A DNA stretch of 64,000 nucleotides, from positions 61,970,388 through 62,034,387 of the forward strand of contig OX578277.1 in the NCBI GenBank assembly GCA_951217055.1, given 5' to 3'. This document shows positions 24,250-34,085 of the stretch, one piece after another. The notes below the pieces were generated by a model. It saw only the letters and a list, made by a program, of their open reading frames with translations. It did no database searches and was not told the origin of the DNA. Each line of letters starts with the position of its first letter. The stretch's first letter is position 1. The position numbers and the translations under genes were made by a program. This stretch comes from Gerris lacustris (taxonomy: Eukaryota; Arthropoda; Insecta; Hemiptera; Gerridae).

Positions 24250-24581
24250 AAGTGTTGTTAATAACTGTTGTTTTTTTATTCCAATATCCTCCTTGGATTA
24301 AATATTCTAAGATGTGATGTTTAAACGAGAAAATAAAGTCTCAAAACACAACCTCAGCAAATTCCAGCTGAGTGGCCATTGATTGAGACAACCAATCAAA
24401 AGCGGGCATTATATGCTTATCTAAAATGAATGACCTACACACACATTAGTACATCATGTGTTCTCTCTATAAGTCTGTCTTTAGAACTAAGTTTTAAGTT
24501 ATTAAAATCTTACTTATTATTACAACGGGTTAAAGTGAAGTTATTACTGTGGATAAAAGTGAAGTTATTAACTTTGTAAAA

Positions 24582-24614
24582 ATGGATATCGATTTTGGAT
24601 TACATTGTTTTATG
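24582..24614 (+). other. Orphan first coding exon with splice donor
   Basis: An ATG in good context opens 11 codons (MDIDFGLHCFM) that run straight into a consensus donor, GTATGT at 24615. About 100 bp upstream, CTCTATAAG precedes a pyrimidine-rich start-like segment. No downstream exon is recognisable in the 900 bp of AT-rich DNA before the polymerase 3' end. This looks like the promoter and first exon of a plus-strand gene whose body has been deleted, in the interval between integrase and polymerase. Confidence 0.4.
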
Positions 24615-25522
24615 GTATGTTTTACAAAATAATAAAAGTTAGATGAATAATACATCTGTATTATATGTATTCATTATACTTAACGTTAAACAGTAATGTT
24701 GGTTATTAAAAACATATATATTTATAAATATCTTATCGAGGAGTTTTAAAACTAATTAATTTACAAAGAAAACAAAAAATACACAATTTTACCTAGCCGT
24801 TAATAAATACTACTTACTACTTAATAGCTCTAGTTTAAAAAATATATATATATAAACTAATAAGTTAAACAAAAAGTTAGCAGTGATGTTATAATTATAT
24901 ACTATTTTTAACAATAAAGCCCTACATAAAAATCAAAGACGCTATACATAAATGTTATTCTGTCAGACCTAATTAAATTTTTTAAAAATGCTAATAAAAA
25001 GTATTTACTGTGGCTAATAATTAAAATACTTAAAGCTATACACTAAAAATTTACCTATTTTTTACATAAATATACAGTTATAACAGAAAATTTAGAAAAT
25101 ACTAATATTTACAAGTTACCCGTACAGGCCTAGTTTTAAATAATTAAAAATAAATAAAAAAAAAGAAAAGAAAAATGTAGTAACCAAGGTGATTAAAATG
25201 TTTAAAATACTAGAAATTTACTTACTTGATATAAATATACAGTTATCACAGAAAATTTAAAAATACTAATATTTACAAGTTATTCTTGTTTTAAAAATAA
25301 AAAAAATAAAAGAAAAATGTAGTAACCAAGGTGATTAAAATGTTTAAAATACTAGAAATTTACTTACTTGATATAAATATACAGTTATCACAGAATAAAA
25401 AAACAAATACTAATCTTATATTTCTTACCTAGTTTTAAATTAATAATTACAAAACTTACAAACTATATAATACATTATAAAAAATAGCTACTGTAACATA
25501 CTTAAAAATTTACAATTATAAG
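24615..25522. repeat. AT-rich spacer with 142-bp tandem repeat
   Basis: From about 25036 to 25440 a unit of about 142 bp is repeated about 2.5-3 times. The word TGTAGTAACCAAGGTGATTAAAATG occurs at 25176 and again at 25318, each followed by ATACTAGAAATTTACTTACTTGATATAAATATACAGTTA. The rest is low-complexity AT-rich sequence. No genes are visible. Confidence 0.8.
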
Positions 25523-28500
25523 CTAATCAAATCTTGGTTTTTTGTACCCCCATGGTACCGAATCATGGTTTTCTAAAAGTTTACGCTTCTTAAAACTAGG
25601 CCTGTATATTTTTCTTTCGGTGGTAGTTACTACTTGGTGCTCGGTCGTTCGTCTGATGGAATTGTAGCCAATATATACAGGGGGGTCGTCATTAGTCATC
25701 ATGTTCTTCAGTTTGTCAAAATTTATAATTTTTGACGATGAATGGTTAAGGGTAATACCTTTGACTTTACAGGTTTGGTGGAATTCATTGTGACCAGATG
25801 AAACTATATAGCCGTAGTTCTTCGGACCTCCAGACACGAACTCTGTAATAAAACTATTTTTTCCGTAGCCCTCTAGTTCGTCAGTCATCTCACCCAAGAA
25901 GGAACCTAGCGGTACTTCGTACTCTCCTGGCCTGGAAATGTATATGACACTGTCTGTGTCGTAATAAAGTACACGTTCATTTAGCTGTTCTAAGTAGCTG
26001 TAAAGTTTTAACCTGGCTTGCGAGGTGGTGTAGGCAGCCAGACAGACATTGGTTGTACTTAGTATGTCGTAACTTTCCTCTTTAAATTCCCAATTAACCA
26101 GTAGAGTACATTCGTTAATGGGTGTGATTGTGTTGACATAAACGGCCGGATCGGATAGAAGTTTGTACAGCTCCTCGGTTCTGTTGACAATTTTGGTGCG
26201 TCCTTGGTTTTCTCGCTGACCGAGCTTCCCCCAAAACGATGTTATCAAATTTTTCCCAATTTGCCTTAGGCCTAGATTGACCGATATTTCCGCAGGGTTA
26301 AGTCGCACACCTTCCTTTTCGAAATACTCTGTGATGTAATTATTTTTGTCTTCTTGCGTGTGACAATCAGAAGGCCAGCCGGATGATTGTTGTTTCGTTT
26401 TTAAGAATTTACTTATGTAGTCGCTAAAGAGTCCGGCTGACTTAGTGACGGGATTGTACTGTACAACTTCGTATTTCCAAATTTCGTAGATGTACATGAT
26501 CTTGTAACCCTTTTCTACAGCTTTTCTTACTTCATCGATCACCCACGTACCGGTTAACGATCTCTCTTCTTCGTTGTGGTTACACGTGTATTCATTTTGC
26601 ATATCTTTGCAACACGAACGACACAAGGGGAACATTAACCGGTCGTTCATTTTTACCGGTAACACTGGGTGGTAGAGTTGTTGTTGTGGTAAAATTTGGC
26701 ATTTGATAATTCCCTCTGTATTGTTTAAATTTAGTTTTATGCATTCATCGTTGCCGATGATTACCTGCGGGTGACCGATAGGGTATTTACCGTACTTATT
26801 TACCCAGGGGTACAGCGAACAAACATCAGCATATTTGATTTTTTCTTCAGCGGTAACTTTGTAGTAGGTTTTTACGGCACCGGTCCTGCCTCCGTAAAAA
26901 GCATCTCTGGGGTTCAAAGGTAAATGGACAAGAAGAGGGTGGTTTTCTACGTAGTCAGCCATTAATTTATCTGCATTTAATTCCCTACGGAAATCACACT
27001 CCCATTTTTCTATCACGTCGTAGCCGTGATTCCGTAGGCGTTGTGTTTTGGCAGTGGTGGCCTCAAAACGACTTTCTGGTGTGTCCGACGGGTCATCGTG
27101 TAGCTGGATATTTCGATTTTGAGATATACATTTCGGACAACCGTGGTAATAACAACCGTGGAATTCGTAGATATTATTAGTTTCCCTACAAAACCCGTCA
27201 ACCTTTACGCCTAATACAGAAACCTCACTACTCTTTGCCGCGTGAATTATAGTTATATTTCTAGCGTGTTCCTCCCATAACAACCATTGTATTGCAATTT
27301 TAGATTGATTGTCACGCCACCTGTAACCATTCTTAGGGATAATACCTATTGTCTCGGGTTTTAAAAAATTTCTACGGAATATTTTGTTACAGGCAGACGG
27401 CAAAGTAGTTGATTCGGTAAACGGACAAACACCCCCCTCTTGAATTAACATTTTCCTAAATTTAAGACACGATTGAGTTAAAATTTCAACATCAGAAACG
27501 CAATAATCCACAATTTCTTGTTTCATATTAAAATGTTTACCTTTGTTATCCTCATACCATTTGATAAATTTTTCTCTGTCGTCGGACTTCATTGTGTCCG
27601 GAGAATAAAATTCAATTGCCGGGAGTGGACCAATATAATTTTCGTTTTGTATTGTGTTAAATAAATGTGGAAAGTAACCTTTTTTTAATTCAATCAAATC
27701 AAAGACTTTTGGTAATTTAGATAGGGCCATGGGGAAATAATTTAAACTATCTAAAAACTTAATATTTTCTAATGTCATTAAAATTAATTTTGTACCGCGC
27801 GTTATTAATTCGGGGGTTAAATCGGTCTGAGTTAAAATATAATTTAAAATAAATTGGTGGTCAAACCCGCCTGCATTGTGACCTATAACTATTACACGTT
27901 TAAACTTTTTCCTTATATTTAAAATGTGATGTAAAAATGGTGTTATGGGGTCGCTACATACAATTTTTTGCAAGCGTATGCCACATTTCTGACATATCTC
28001 CAGATCGGTTTGGATGCACTCGCTACAACATTGTTTAAAAACACATAAATTCGGTTCGTGTAGTAGCGAGCCATCACTCAATTGCTTTTCTTGCCTTGTT
28101 TCGAGATCATAAAAAATAAAAAGAATGTCATTTAACTTTGGTTTCCCGTGATCAGGTTTCATATAGCATAAATGCCCGGCCGGTTGGTGTTTTTCACATA
28201 CTTTACAATAAACCTCCCCGCACACATGTGTTCGGTTGCTTCGTACGGTTTTGCAACATTCTTGGCAACACCTAATTTCACTACAAACCGATTTTGTTCC
28301 GAGCGAACCTAATTTTTTATGGTTTTCAAAACAAGCCTGACCACGGAACCATCTTTTACACATATCGCAATTAATTTTGTCATTGTCAGAACAAGGTGGT
28401 GATTGTTGGCAACCGGGGCAAGTACCGCCACATCTATGATAATTCCTATTGCTATATGGTACATGACATGCCTCGCAATAATAAGTACAAACAAAAGCAG

Positions 28501-29278
28501 ACGTCAGGGAGGTTATAACATTATAGTGGTTTTGATGGTACAAAAGGTTAAGGTGTTTTTTACTATTGGTATTTCCCTCGAAAATTACGTCGCGACCTTT
28601 GTTTCCGTAACTGTACACAGTAATTTTATAATCTTTTAAATAGTTTTGTAAAAATTCCAGTTCGGGAATACCGGCCCCCTCTTCTGGTATGTTTACACGG
28701 GTATTTGTTAATAATTGATGACACCGATTAGTTTGTAATTTGCCTATATCTCTCCTTACTTTATTGTAATCAGGGTCCTTATCAATAAAGCTTTGGGCTA
28801 CGACTAATGCACGGGGTAGGCATAAATTATCATTATTATTTATTACCACGATACCTCTCCGCTGAGCGCATTCCTCGGCAAAAGTGTTATAACGTTTAAC
28901 TCTACCTAACCCTACAGGCATAGCTACAGTTGTTACACTTAAACAAAAGGTTTCTGTATTTAGACTTAAAGAATTGGACTGGTATATGCCACTAATAATA
29001 TCCCACAGGTTGTCAAAAGTTATTTCAGAGGCTTTCCTGAATTTTAACCAGCCCTCGCCGTTTTTAAAGTCTTTTGAACAAAATGATAATCCTACCTGAT
29101 CACTTGGTTGCACATCTTCGGTGACGTACTGGATAATTTCTTTTACGGCTTCTTTTGTCCACTCCACAGCGTCGGCGTCCTCGGGTACAGGGTTAATTTT
29201 GAAGTCCGTAGTCCTTCCTCGAAGATTGAAACGACGGACATTCTTCATAACCTCCTTAACGATTGTAATTTTCTCCAT
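25523..29278 (-). CDS. POLB: Protein-primed family B DNA polymerase, 1251 aa
   Basis: Replicates the element. ATG at 29276-29278. N-terminal region 1-140 is unassigned. Residues 143-256 look OTU-like, with NNNDNLCLPRAL (D150, C153) and HYNVITSL (H251). A Cys/His-rich zinc-binding region spans about 264-372. The 3'-5' exonuclease has D391/E393 (FYDLET), D473 (GHNAGGFDHQF) and Y592/D596 (DYCVSDVEIL). Residues about 686-765 hold an insertion with VDGF, YEFHGCYYHGCPKC and GYDVIEKWECDF, resembling a Vsr/PD-(D/E)xK-type nuclease. Polymerase motif A is D818 (YADVCSLYP), motif B K1009 (RQIGKNLITSFWG) and motif C D1107/D1109 (YYDTDS). All catalytic residues are present and the frame is uninterrupted, so the copy may be young or still selected. 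Size and motif order match Polinton polymerases. Confidence 0.95.
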   Translation of the reverse strand: MEKITIVKEVMKNVRRFNLRGRTTDFKINPVPEDADAVEWTKEAVKEIIQYVTEDVQPSDQVGLSFCSKDFKNGEGWLKFRKASEITFDNLWDIISGIYQSNSLSLNTETFCLSVTTVAMPVGLGRVKRYNTFAEECAQRRGIVVINNNDNLCLPRALVVAQSFIDKDPDYNKVRRDIGKLQTNRCHQLLTNTRVNIPEEGAGIPELEFLQNYLKDYKITVYSYGNKGRDVIFEGNTNSKKHLNLLYHQNHYNVITSLTSAFVCTYYCEACHVPYSNRNYHRCGGTCPGCQQSPPCSDNDKINCDMCKRWFRGQACFENHKKLGSLGTKSVCSEIRCCQECCKTVRSNRTHVCGEVYCKVCEKHQPAGHLCYMKPDHGKPKLNDILFIFYDLETRQEKQLSDGSLLHEPNLCVFKQCCSECIQTDLEICQKCGIRLQKIVCSDPITPFLHHILNIRKKFKRVIVIGHNAGGFDHQFILNYILTQTDLTPELITRGTKLILMTLENIKFLDSLNYFPMALSKLPKVFDLIELKKGYFPHLFNTIQNENYIGPLPAIEFYSPDTMKSDDREKFIKWYEDNKGKHFNMKQEIVDYCVSDVEILTQSCLKFRKMLIQEGGVCPFTESTTLPSACNKIFRRNFLKPETIGIIPKNGYRWRDNQSKIAIQWLLWEEHARNITIIHAAKSSEVSVLGVKVDGFCRETNNIYEFHGCYYHGCPKCISQNRNIQLHDDPSDTPESRFEATTAKTQRLRNHGYDVIEKWECDFRRELNADKLMADYVENHPLLVHLPLNPRDAFYGGRTGAVKTYYKVTAEEKIKYADVCSLYPWVNKYGKYPIGHPQVIIGNDECIKLNLNNTEGIIKCQILPQQQLYHPVLPVKMNDRLMFPLCRSCCKDMQNEYTCNHNEEERSLTGTWVIDEVRKAVEKGYKIMYIYEIWKYEVVQYNPVTKSAGLFSDYISKFLKTKQQSSGWPSDCHTQEDKNNYITEYFEKEGVRLNPAEISVNLGLRQIGKNLITSFWGKLGQRENQGRTKIVNRTEELYKLLSDPAVYVNTITPINECTLLVNWEFKEESYDILSTTNVCLAAYTTSQARLKLYSYLEQLNERVLYYDTDSVIYISRPGEYEVPLGSFLGEMTDELEGYGKNSFITEFVSGGPKNYGYIVSSGHNEFHQTCKVKGITLNHSSSKIINFDKLKNMMTNDDPPVYIGYNSIRRTTEHQVVTTTERKIYRPSFKKRKLLENHDSVPWGYKKPRFD

Positions 29279-30000
29279 TTTTAATAAATATTAAATTTAA
29301 TATTCACAAAGAAAAATAAAATAGTTTACACAAAACTGTTAACACAGGGTTCACGTAAATTTATGTTGACTTGTTGAGTGTTGAAATTCAACTGGCTAAT
29401 GAAACGGATGTCTGTGTCGAAAAAAAAAAATATGGCGTGGCGATGACCTAGTTTAAGTGTCCATTATACGAAAACCTGCGACATCAGCAATATTTTGACA
29501 AAACAACAAGGTACAGACACGTGCCACATTTCCAGGTCAATGACCTCCGGTATGCAATAAATCATTTGTTAATTATATTTTAAAAATACTTACTAGGAAA
29601 AAACCCAACATTATAATATAAGAATATTTTTAAAATTTTGACTTATAATTTTGTTTTAATAAGACTCAATAATCTAAGTTGTGCATAATACACCAGACCT
29701 TATGTTAATGTATTTCCCTATTTATTCTAGTAGAAAACCTTTATTTTTTTAATATAACATGTTGTAATATTCATTTTTATATAATGAGGTAATGCGGGGG
29801 TTAGTAAATAAAACAATAATCGTACAAATATTTTATATATTTATTCTCAAACAATACATTTTCAATTCACTGTTTTTCGGTTAGTTACAATTGTTAATTA
29901 CAAAAACGTATACTTTTACAACAGTATAAATAATTTATTTAGTAAGGAACATTATTTAATATTGTAAGTTTGGTGCAACAAACATTATAGTACATATTTA
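29279..30000. promoter_or_regulatory. Upstream region of the polymerase gene
   Basis: Spacer between the polymerase start and the 3' end of the next minus-strand gene. The part near the polymerase (29390-29560) is less AT-rich and carries an ecdysone-receptor-type palindrome at 29534-29546. The remainder is AT-rich, with a minus-strand AATAAA (TTTATT near 29838) suited to the 30001-30750 gene. No additional gene is seen. Confidence 0.55.
29534..29546. promoter_or_regulatory. Perfect IR-1 palindrome, ecdysone-receptor type
   Basis: AGGTCA-A-TGACCT is a perfect inverted repeat of nuclear-receptor half-sites spaced by one base. This is the consensus high-affinity site known for the insect EcR/USP heterodimer. 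It is 256 bp upstream of the polymerase ATG. Function here is inferred; the match itself is exact. Confidence 0.6.
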
Positions 30001-30750
30001 TTAACTGTTTAAAAACGTATTAATAACAGTTTTAAATTTGTGAGAGCACCTGTCAATTCCTTTGTATGCTTTTTTAATAGCTCCTGATAGGTATAATATA
30101 GTCTTATAATTATTTTTATCATCTTCAGTATAATAACCAGGGTTCTTTTTAAATAATAGCGAATACAGCCCATCAGTTCCTTCAAACTCGCCAATAATTT
30201 CGTTTGTTGTATATCCGTTGTTATCTTCTGTATTTCTTTTAAGAAGTATATCCCCGTCTAAACGTCCTATCTCAACAACACTTTGACCGATTTGGAGCTC
30301 GTTATTTTCATTTAAACTTATTCCATATACTTCATCTAGCGTAGGATCATCTGTCAGAACCATTTCAATAAAGGGTCTTGAATTCTCTGGCAGTTCTTCC
30401 AGCAGCAGAGATTTTTCTATGTAAGATTGTTCTGCAAAAATGTCTTGAACCGATTTTTCCGGGTTGTATTCCACAATTTCATTATCCTCCAGAAATTTGG
30501 GTTGTTCAATTTTCGGTGTCTCTGTCTGAGAACCTACACTCTCAGAAGCATTTTCCTTTATGTTACTTACGTTTACAGCTTTTGAAAATGAATTTTTATC
30601 TTTCAAACTCGATTCTAGTAATTGAATAAAAGGTACATATGTTTCAATCATACTTCTTATTTTATCATTCTTAATAATTTTATTCTTGTAATTTCTTCTT
30701 TTCAAACTGTATTTGACAGTAATTAAATCAGATAACACGTTGTTAGCCAT
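30001..30750 (-). CDS. Polinton-associated hypothetical protein (DUF8207-like), 249 aa
   Basis: ATG at 30748-30750 (MANNVLSDLI...). The N-terminal quarter is basic (SLKRRNYKNKIIK) and the middle is acidic and Ser/Glu-rich (about 65-120). Residues about 140-235 hold a domain with YGISLNENNELQIG, TDGLYSLLFKKNPGYYTEDD and NNYKTILYLSG. It corresponds segment by segment to the partial protein at 22279-22725, and I recall it as DUF8207-like in insect Polinton/adintovirus proteins. This copy diverges after the NYK segment and lacks the TNAHKK...NRGYKY part. Role unknown. It is the last gene on this side of the element, in the same orientation as the polymerase. Confidence 0.75.
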   Translation of the reverse strand: MANNVLSDLITVKYSLKRRNYKNKIIKNDKIRSMIETYVPFIQLLESSLKDKNSFSKAVNVSNIKENASESVGSQTETPKIEQPKFLEDNEIVEYNPEKSVQDIFAEQSYIEKSLLLEELPENSRPFIEMVLTDDPTLDEVYGISLNENNELQIGQSVVEIGRLDGDILLKRNTEDNNGYTTNEIIGEFEGTDGLYSLLFKKNPGYYTEDDKNNYKTILYLSGAIKKAYKGIDRCSHKFKTVINTFLNS

Positions 30751-30900
30751 TATCTAGTCTGTGAACAACTGATGTCGATTTGTTTAAAACAATTATTAAG
30801 TACTGTTTTTATGTATGGTGTTCCACATGTAACTTGGTAGTTAGTATCGGAGAAAATGTTTTACTCCACATGTATGCACATTTAAAAATTTTTACAAAAC

Positions 30901-31191
30901 GGTAATATTAACCTAAAATTTTAATAATAATGTTTAGTATTCCACCGGGCCGGACTAGGGGTATTTTTGGTAGATAATCGTAATTATTAATAAAATAATT
31001 AATGTAGTTAGAATAATTATTTAATAAAATTAATTAATAAAATTAATTAATATATCATTAATAATTGTCGAGTAATGCTGGTTTGGTATCCGATGGTCGA
31101 GGTCTAGATTTTGCTCGCTATCGCTACTAATTCGACTCGTTGGCAAAGTGTATTGCGGGTTTTGCATCCGTCTCAAGTGACATAATACCTA

Positions 31192-31277
<86 letters not shown>

Positions 31278-32591
31278 GTATTTTTATTTATATTTATTTA
31301 TTTATTAAATAAATACATATTTATTTTATTTTTAACTTGTTTGCAATTTAGCTAACATTGTAAGTTGTAAATTGCTCTAAATTCTAAGTCCTTATTAAAG
31401 CATTAAATTATTCCTTGTACTAAATATATTTTGGCAGTTTAAAATTTAATGTCACAGAAGTACAAATATAGTTCTTTAATTGATCCTTTACATTGTGGAT
31501 ATTTATAAATAAATGAGGTGAAACTTTATAGTTTTATAAAGCGTTATCTCATTGCAAGTCAACTTTTTCCTGAGGCAATTTTTAAGCTGCTTTATCGTAA
31601 ATAAATACTATTTCGTTCTAATAGAAGGAAAAATGCTTAAGTAGGATCATTAATATTCGAAACATTGCATGTCTTGTAAACTAAATCCGGCTGCCCTTGT
31701 TCCTGTTTTACAGTTCTATATGCAGCTACTTGGCTTACAGTAATTTTAATAGATCTTAAACACAAACGAATCTTATTAATTGTTTTTTCAGGGTCTCTAC
31801 TTAAGTATAAATTGATAAGAATTAAGTAATTAATAAATTCGGGATTTTAAATTGTCGCAGTTGATGACATTCCGCTTTATTTAATTATTTGATACTATCT
31901 TTAAGCTGCATTCGTAGCACAATGATAGCCACGTTACCTGATATTAATTAATATTAATCAGGATATATGTGGCGATCAATTAGATACTACTGTAGGTTAC
32001 TAGTGCCACCGCGCGAAAAGTTTGTTCCAAAACAATTACTTTAATAAAAGTAACTTTTTTATTCTAATAATATTATTTTATAATATATATTTCTAATTAC
32101 TGTTTTAACGGTTTCTTTCTTTTTTTTTTGTCCAAAGGAAAGAATCGTTATTCTTCTTTTTTTTACTTGTTTTTAATATTATATTATTATATACCCCTCG
32201 CATTAAATAAGAAAAACGTAAGTGCTTTAAAGATGTTTTCTTAAGATATCAATGAAAGATCATAACTTAATACTGTCAATGTCTTTACTTTCATTGAATT
32301 GGTGGTTGATCCATTGAATTTGATAAAGGAATATTCATGAAGTATAACGTAAATTGAACTGTAAAAAGTTTATTGTTAAACCATAAGAAAACTTTTAACA
32401 GCGAATAGATTATAGATTCCTTCAGAGCTGCTGATAAACAGATGACAGATTGGCTTTGTTTATAACTTTATAACCTTAGCGGAATGTAGCTTACAGAAAA
32501 ATGGGTGGGGGAAATCCTTTGACGACGTCTCCACATCTTTATGAATAAATTAATCCAATTTTTTTCTTATTCTGTCAAATAGGTAAAGTAA
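30901..32591. other. Right flank of the Polinton-like element, no gene
   Basis: AT-rich DNA with a (TA)n tract (31194-31275). There is a near-palindrome at about 31938-31963 (CCTGAT...ATCAGG). No terminal inverted repeat matching the 17-kb flank was found by eye, and no coding region. Confidence 0.5.
31194..31275. repeat. (TA)n microsatellite
   Basis: About 41 TA dinucleotides. Confidence 0.95.
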
Positions 32592-33461
32592 TTCAAATTG
32601 GAGTGTATATTTTTGATAGCATATTTGGATTCTACGGTGAATACTAATAAACTTTTACTTGAAACATTTTTTTCTATTTCAAATATTTTGCCCCCCATAG
32701 GGGGGCAAAGATGGCAAAATAACCCTTCTGATAATACGTTGTAAAATCTAAACGTTTAAAGATAAATTAATGAAACTTAGGGGATCCTTACCATGTAAAG
32801 GGAAGTTTGTTTTCATGCAATCGCGCAGTAGGAGCAACCACCCATTTTGCCCCCAGGCACCTAACTTCAAAAATTTTACCTGGAGTGTATATTTTTGATA
32901 ACAGATTTAGATTCAGCGGCAAAAGATAAAAATATTTTACTTTAAACTTTTTATCTATCTCCAATATTTTGCCCCCTATAGGGGGGCAAAGGTATAATAA
33001 TGGTAAATTTCAGCGCCTGGGGGCAAAATGGTGTTTGCCCCTAGTAAGCGAGTGGATGAATACACACTTCCCTTTACATGGTACAGATCCCCCAAGTTCC
33101 ATTACTTTATTTCAGACCGTTTAGATTTTATGACGATTTTCTTACTATTTCCGAAGGGTTATTTTGCAATCTTTGCCCTCCTGTAGAGGGCAAAATATTG
33201 AAGATAGAAAAAATAGTTTCAAGTAAAAGTTAATTATTATTAACCGTAGAATCCAAATATGCTATCAAAAATATACACTCCAATTTGAATTTTTGAAGTT
33301 GGGTGGCCTGGGGACAAAGTGGGTGGTTGCCCCTAGTGGGCGATTGCATGAAAACAAACTTCCCTTTGCATAGTAGAGATCCCCCAAGTTTCATTAATTT
33401 ATCTCAAACCGTTCAAAAGTTAAGAGGGGGGGGGGGGGGGAGAGACTTTTGGACTACCCTG
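32592..33461. mobile_element. Fold-back element FB, copy 2 (left-truncated)
   Basis: Follows the FB element at 9206-10236 from the TTCAAATTGGAGTGTATATT word onward to the right terminus (GGACTACCCTG at 33461). It has the same inner GCCCCC...GGGGGC hairpins and the inverted GGTTGCCCCTAGTGGGCGA block. The first about 170 bp of the left arm are missing. The terminus has one change relative to the intact copy (ACTACC for ACCACC). Confidence 0.8.
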
Positions 33462-33658
33462 TATAAAGGATTTATAAATAGAATTAAATTCACTAAAATA
33501 TAAATTAATATATTGTTATCTATATGGCTCTATTCGCGCGGCGATCCGCGTGCTATGAACCCAGCTTCACACACCCTTATCTACAGGCCCGCGGTAAGCA
33601 TGTGATGCGCTCTGGGCCCAAGAGACACCCGCGCCCATGACCCCCCCCCCCCCCCTCC

Positions 33659-34000
33659 CGATTTTGACGATATTTGGCATGTAATGCATTTTAGCCCTGA
33701 AAAACGGTTCCGACGATTTTTATTAAAAACTTCTAAAATGACTTCTAACGACATAAGCAGTTTTCCCGGGAAAAATCTAGTTCCTAGTTCCTGAGAACAT
33801 AGCTTAAAACGCGGATGGATTCCCCGCCGAGGAGAAGTATTTTTTATGATACATTTTCATGAAATGTTCAATAATAATTAAATGTATCTACCAAAACTTG
33901 CAATTGGAAAATACTGGGCTAAGTGTTATGAACTCGTATAATATCAGAAAGTTTGTCTGAGTTGTCTCAGACCGATTTTTTCATAGAAAATTCAATAATT
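33659..34000 (+). repeat. Interspersed repeat R1, copy c (5'-truncated)
   Basis: Begins inside R1 at CGATTTTGACGATATTTGGCATG and continues through CGGTTCCGACGATTTTTATT, TTTTCCCGGGAAAAATCTAG, GGATTCCCCGCCGAGG and the TCAATAATAATTAAATGTA tail. It is preceded by a GC-rich 120-bp stretch (33520-33645) that I do not recognise. Confidence 0.65.
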
Positions 34001-34085
34001 ATATCTTCAAAATCTGCCCAATGAAAAGAACCATAAAATTGTTTAGTTAATTATTGTCTCATATAAAGAGAAAATTTTAGTTTGA

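Larger units (their letters stand above)
17640..30900. mobile_element. Polinton/Maverick-type element without visible capsid genes
   Basis: About 13 kb holding the two defining Polinton genes, a protein-primed family B DNA polymerase (25523-29278, minus) and a retroviral-type integrase with chromodomain (23221-24144, plus). It also holds a set of accessory genes: an unrecognised 271-aa gene and its decayed duplicate, a spliced small gene, a helix-turn-helix gene, a fibre-like gene and two genes with a Polinton-associated domain. The AT-rich spacers, short genes and mixed strands fit a self-synthesising transposon. I see no major or minor capsid protein, FtsK/HerA-type ATPase or adenoviral-type protease. 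Edges are estimated from gene content because terminal inverted repeats were not found. Confidence 0.8.

Noticed and set aside
17340..31100. Terminal inverted repeats of the Polinton-like element
   Set aside because: Short shared words such as ACATGTGG occur on both flanks, but no extended inverted match or 6-bp duplication could be aligned by eye, so I do not report TIRs. A self dot-plot of 16.8-31.2 kb would settle it.
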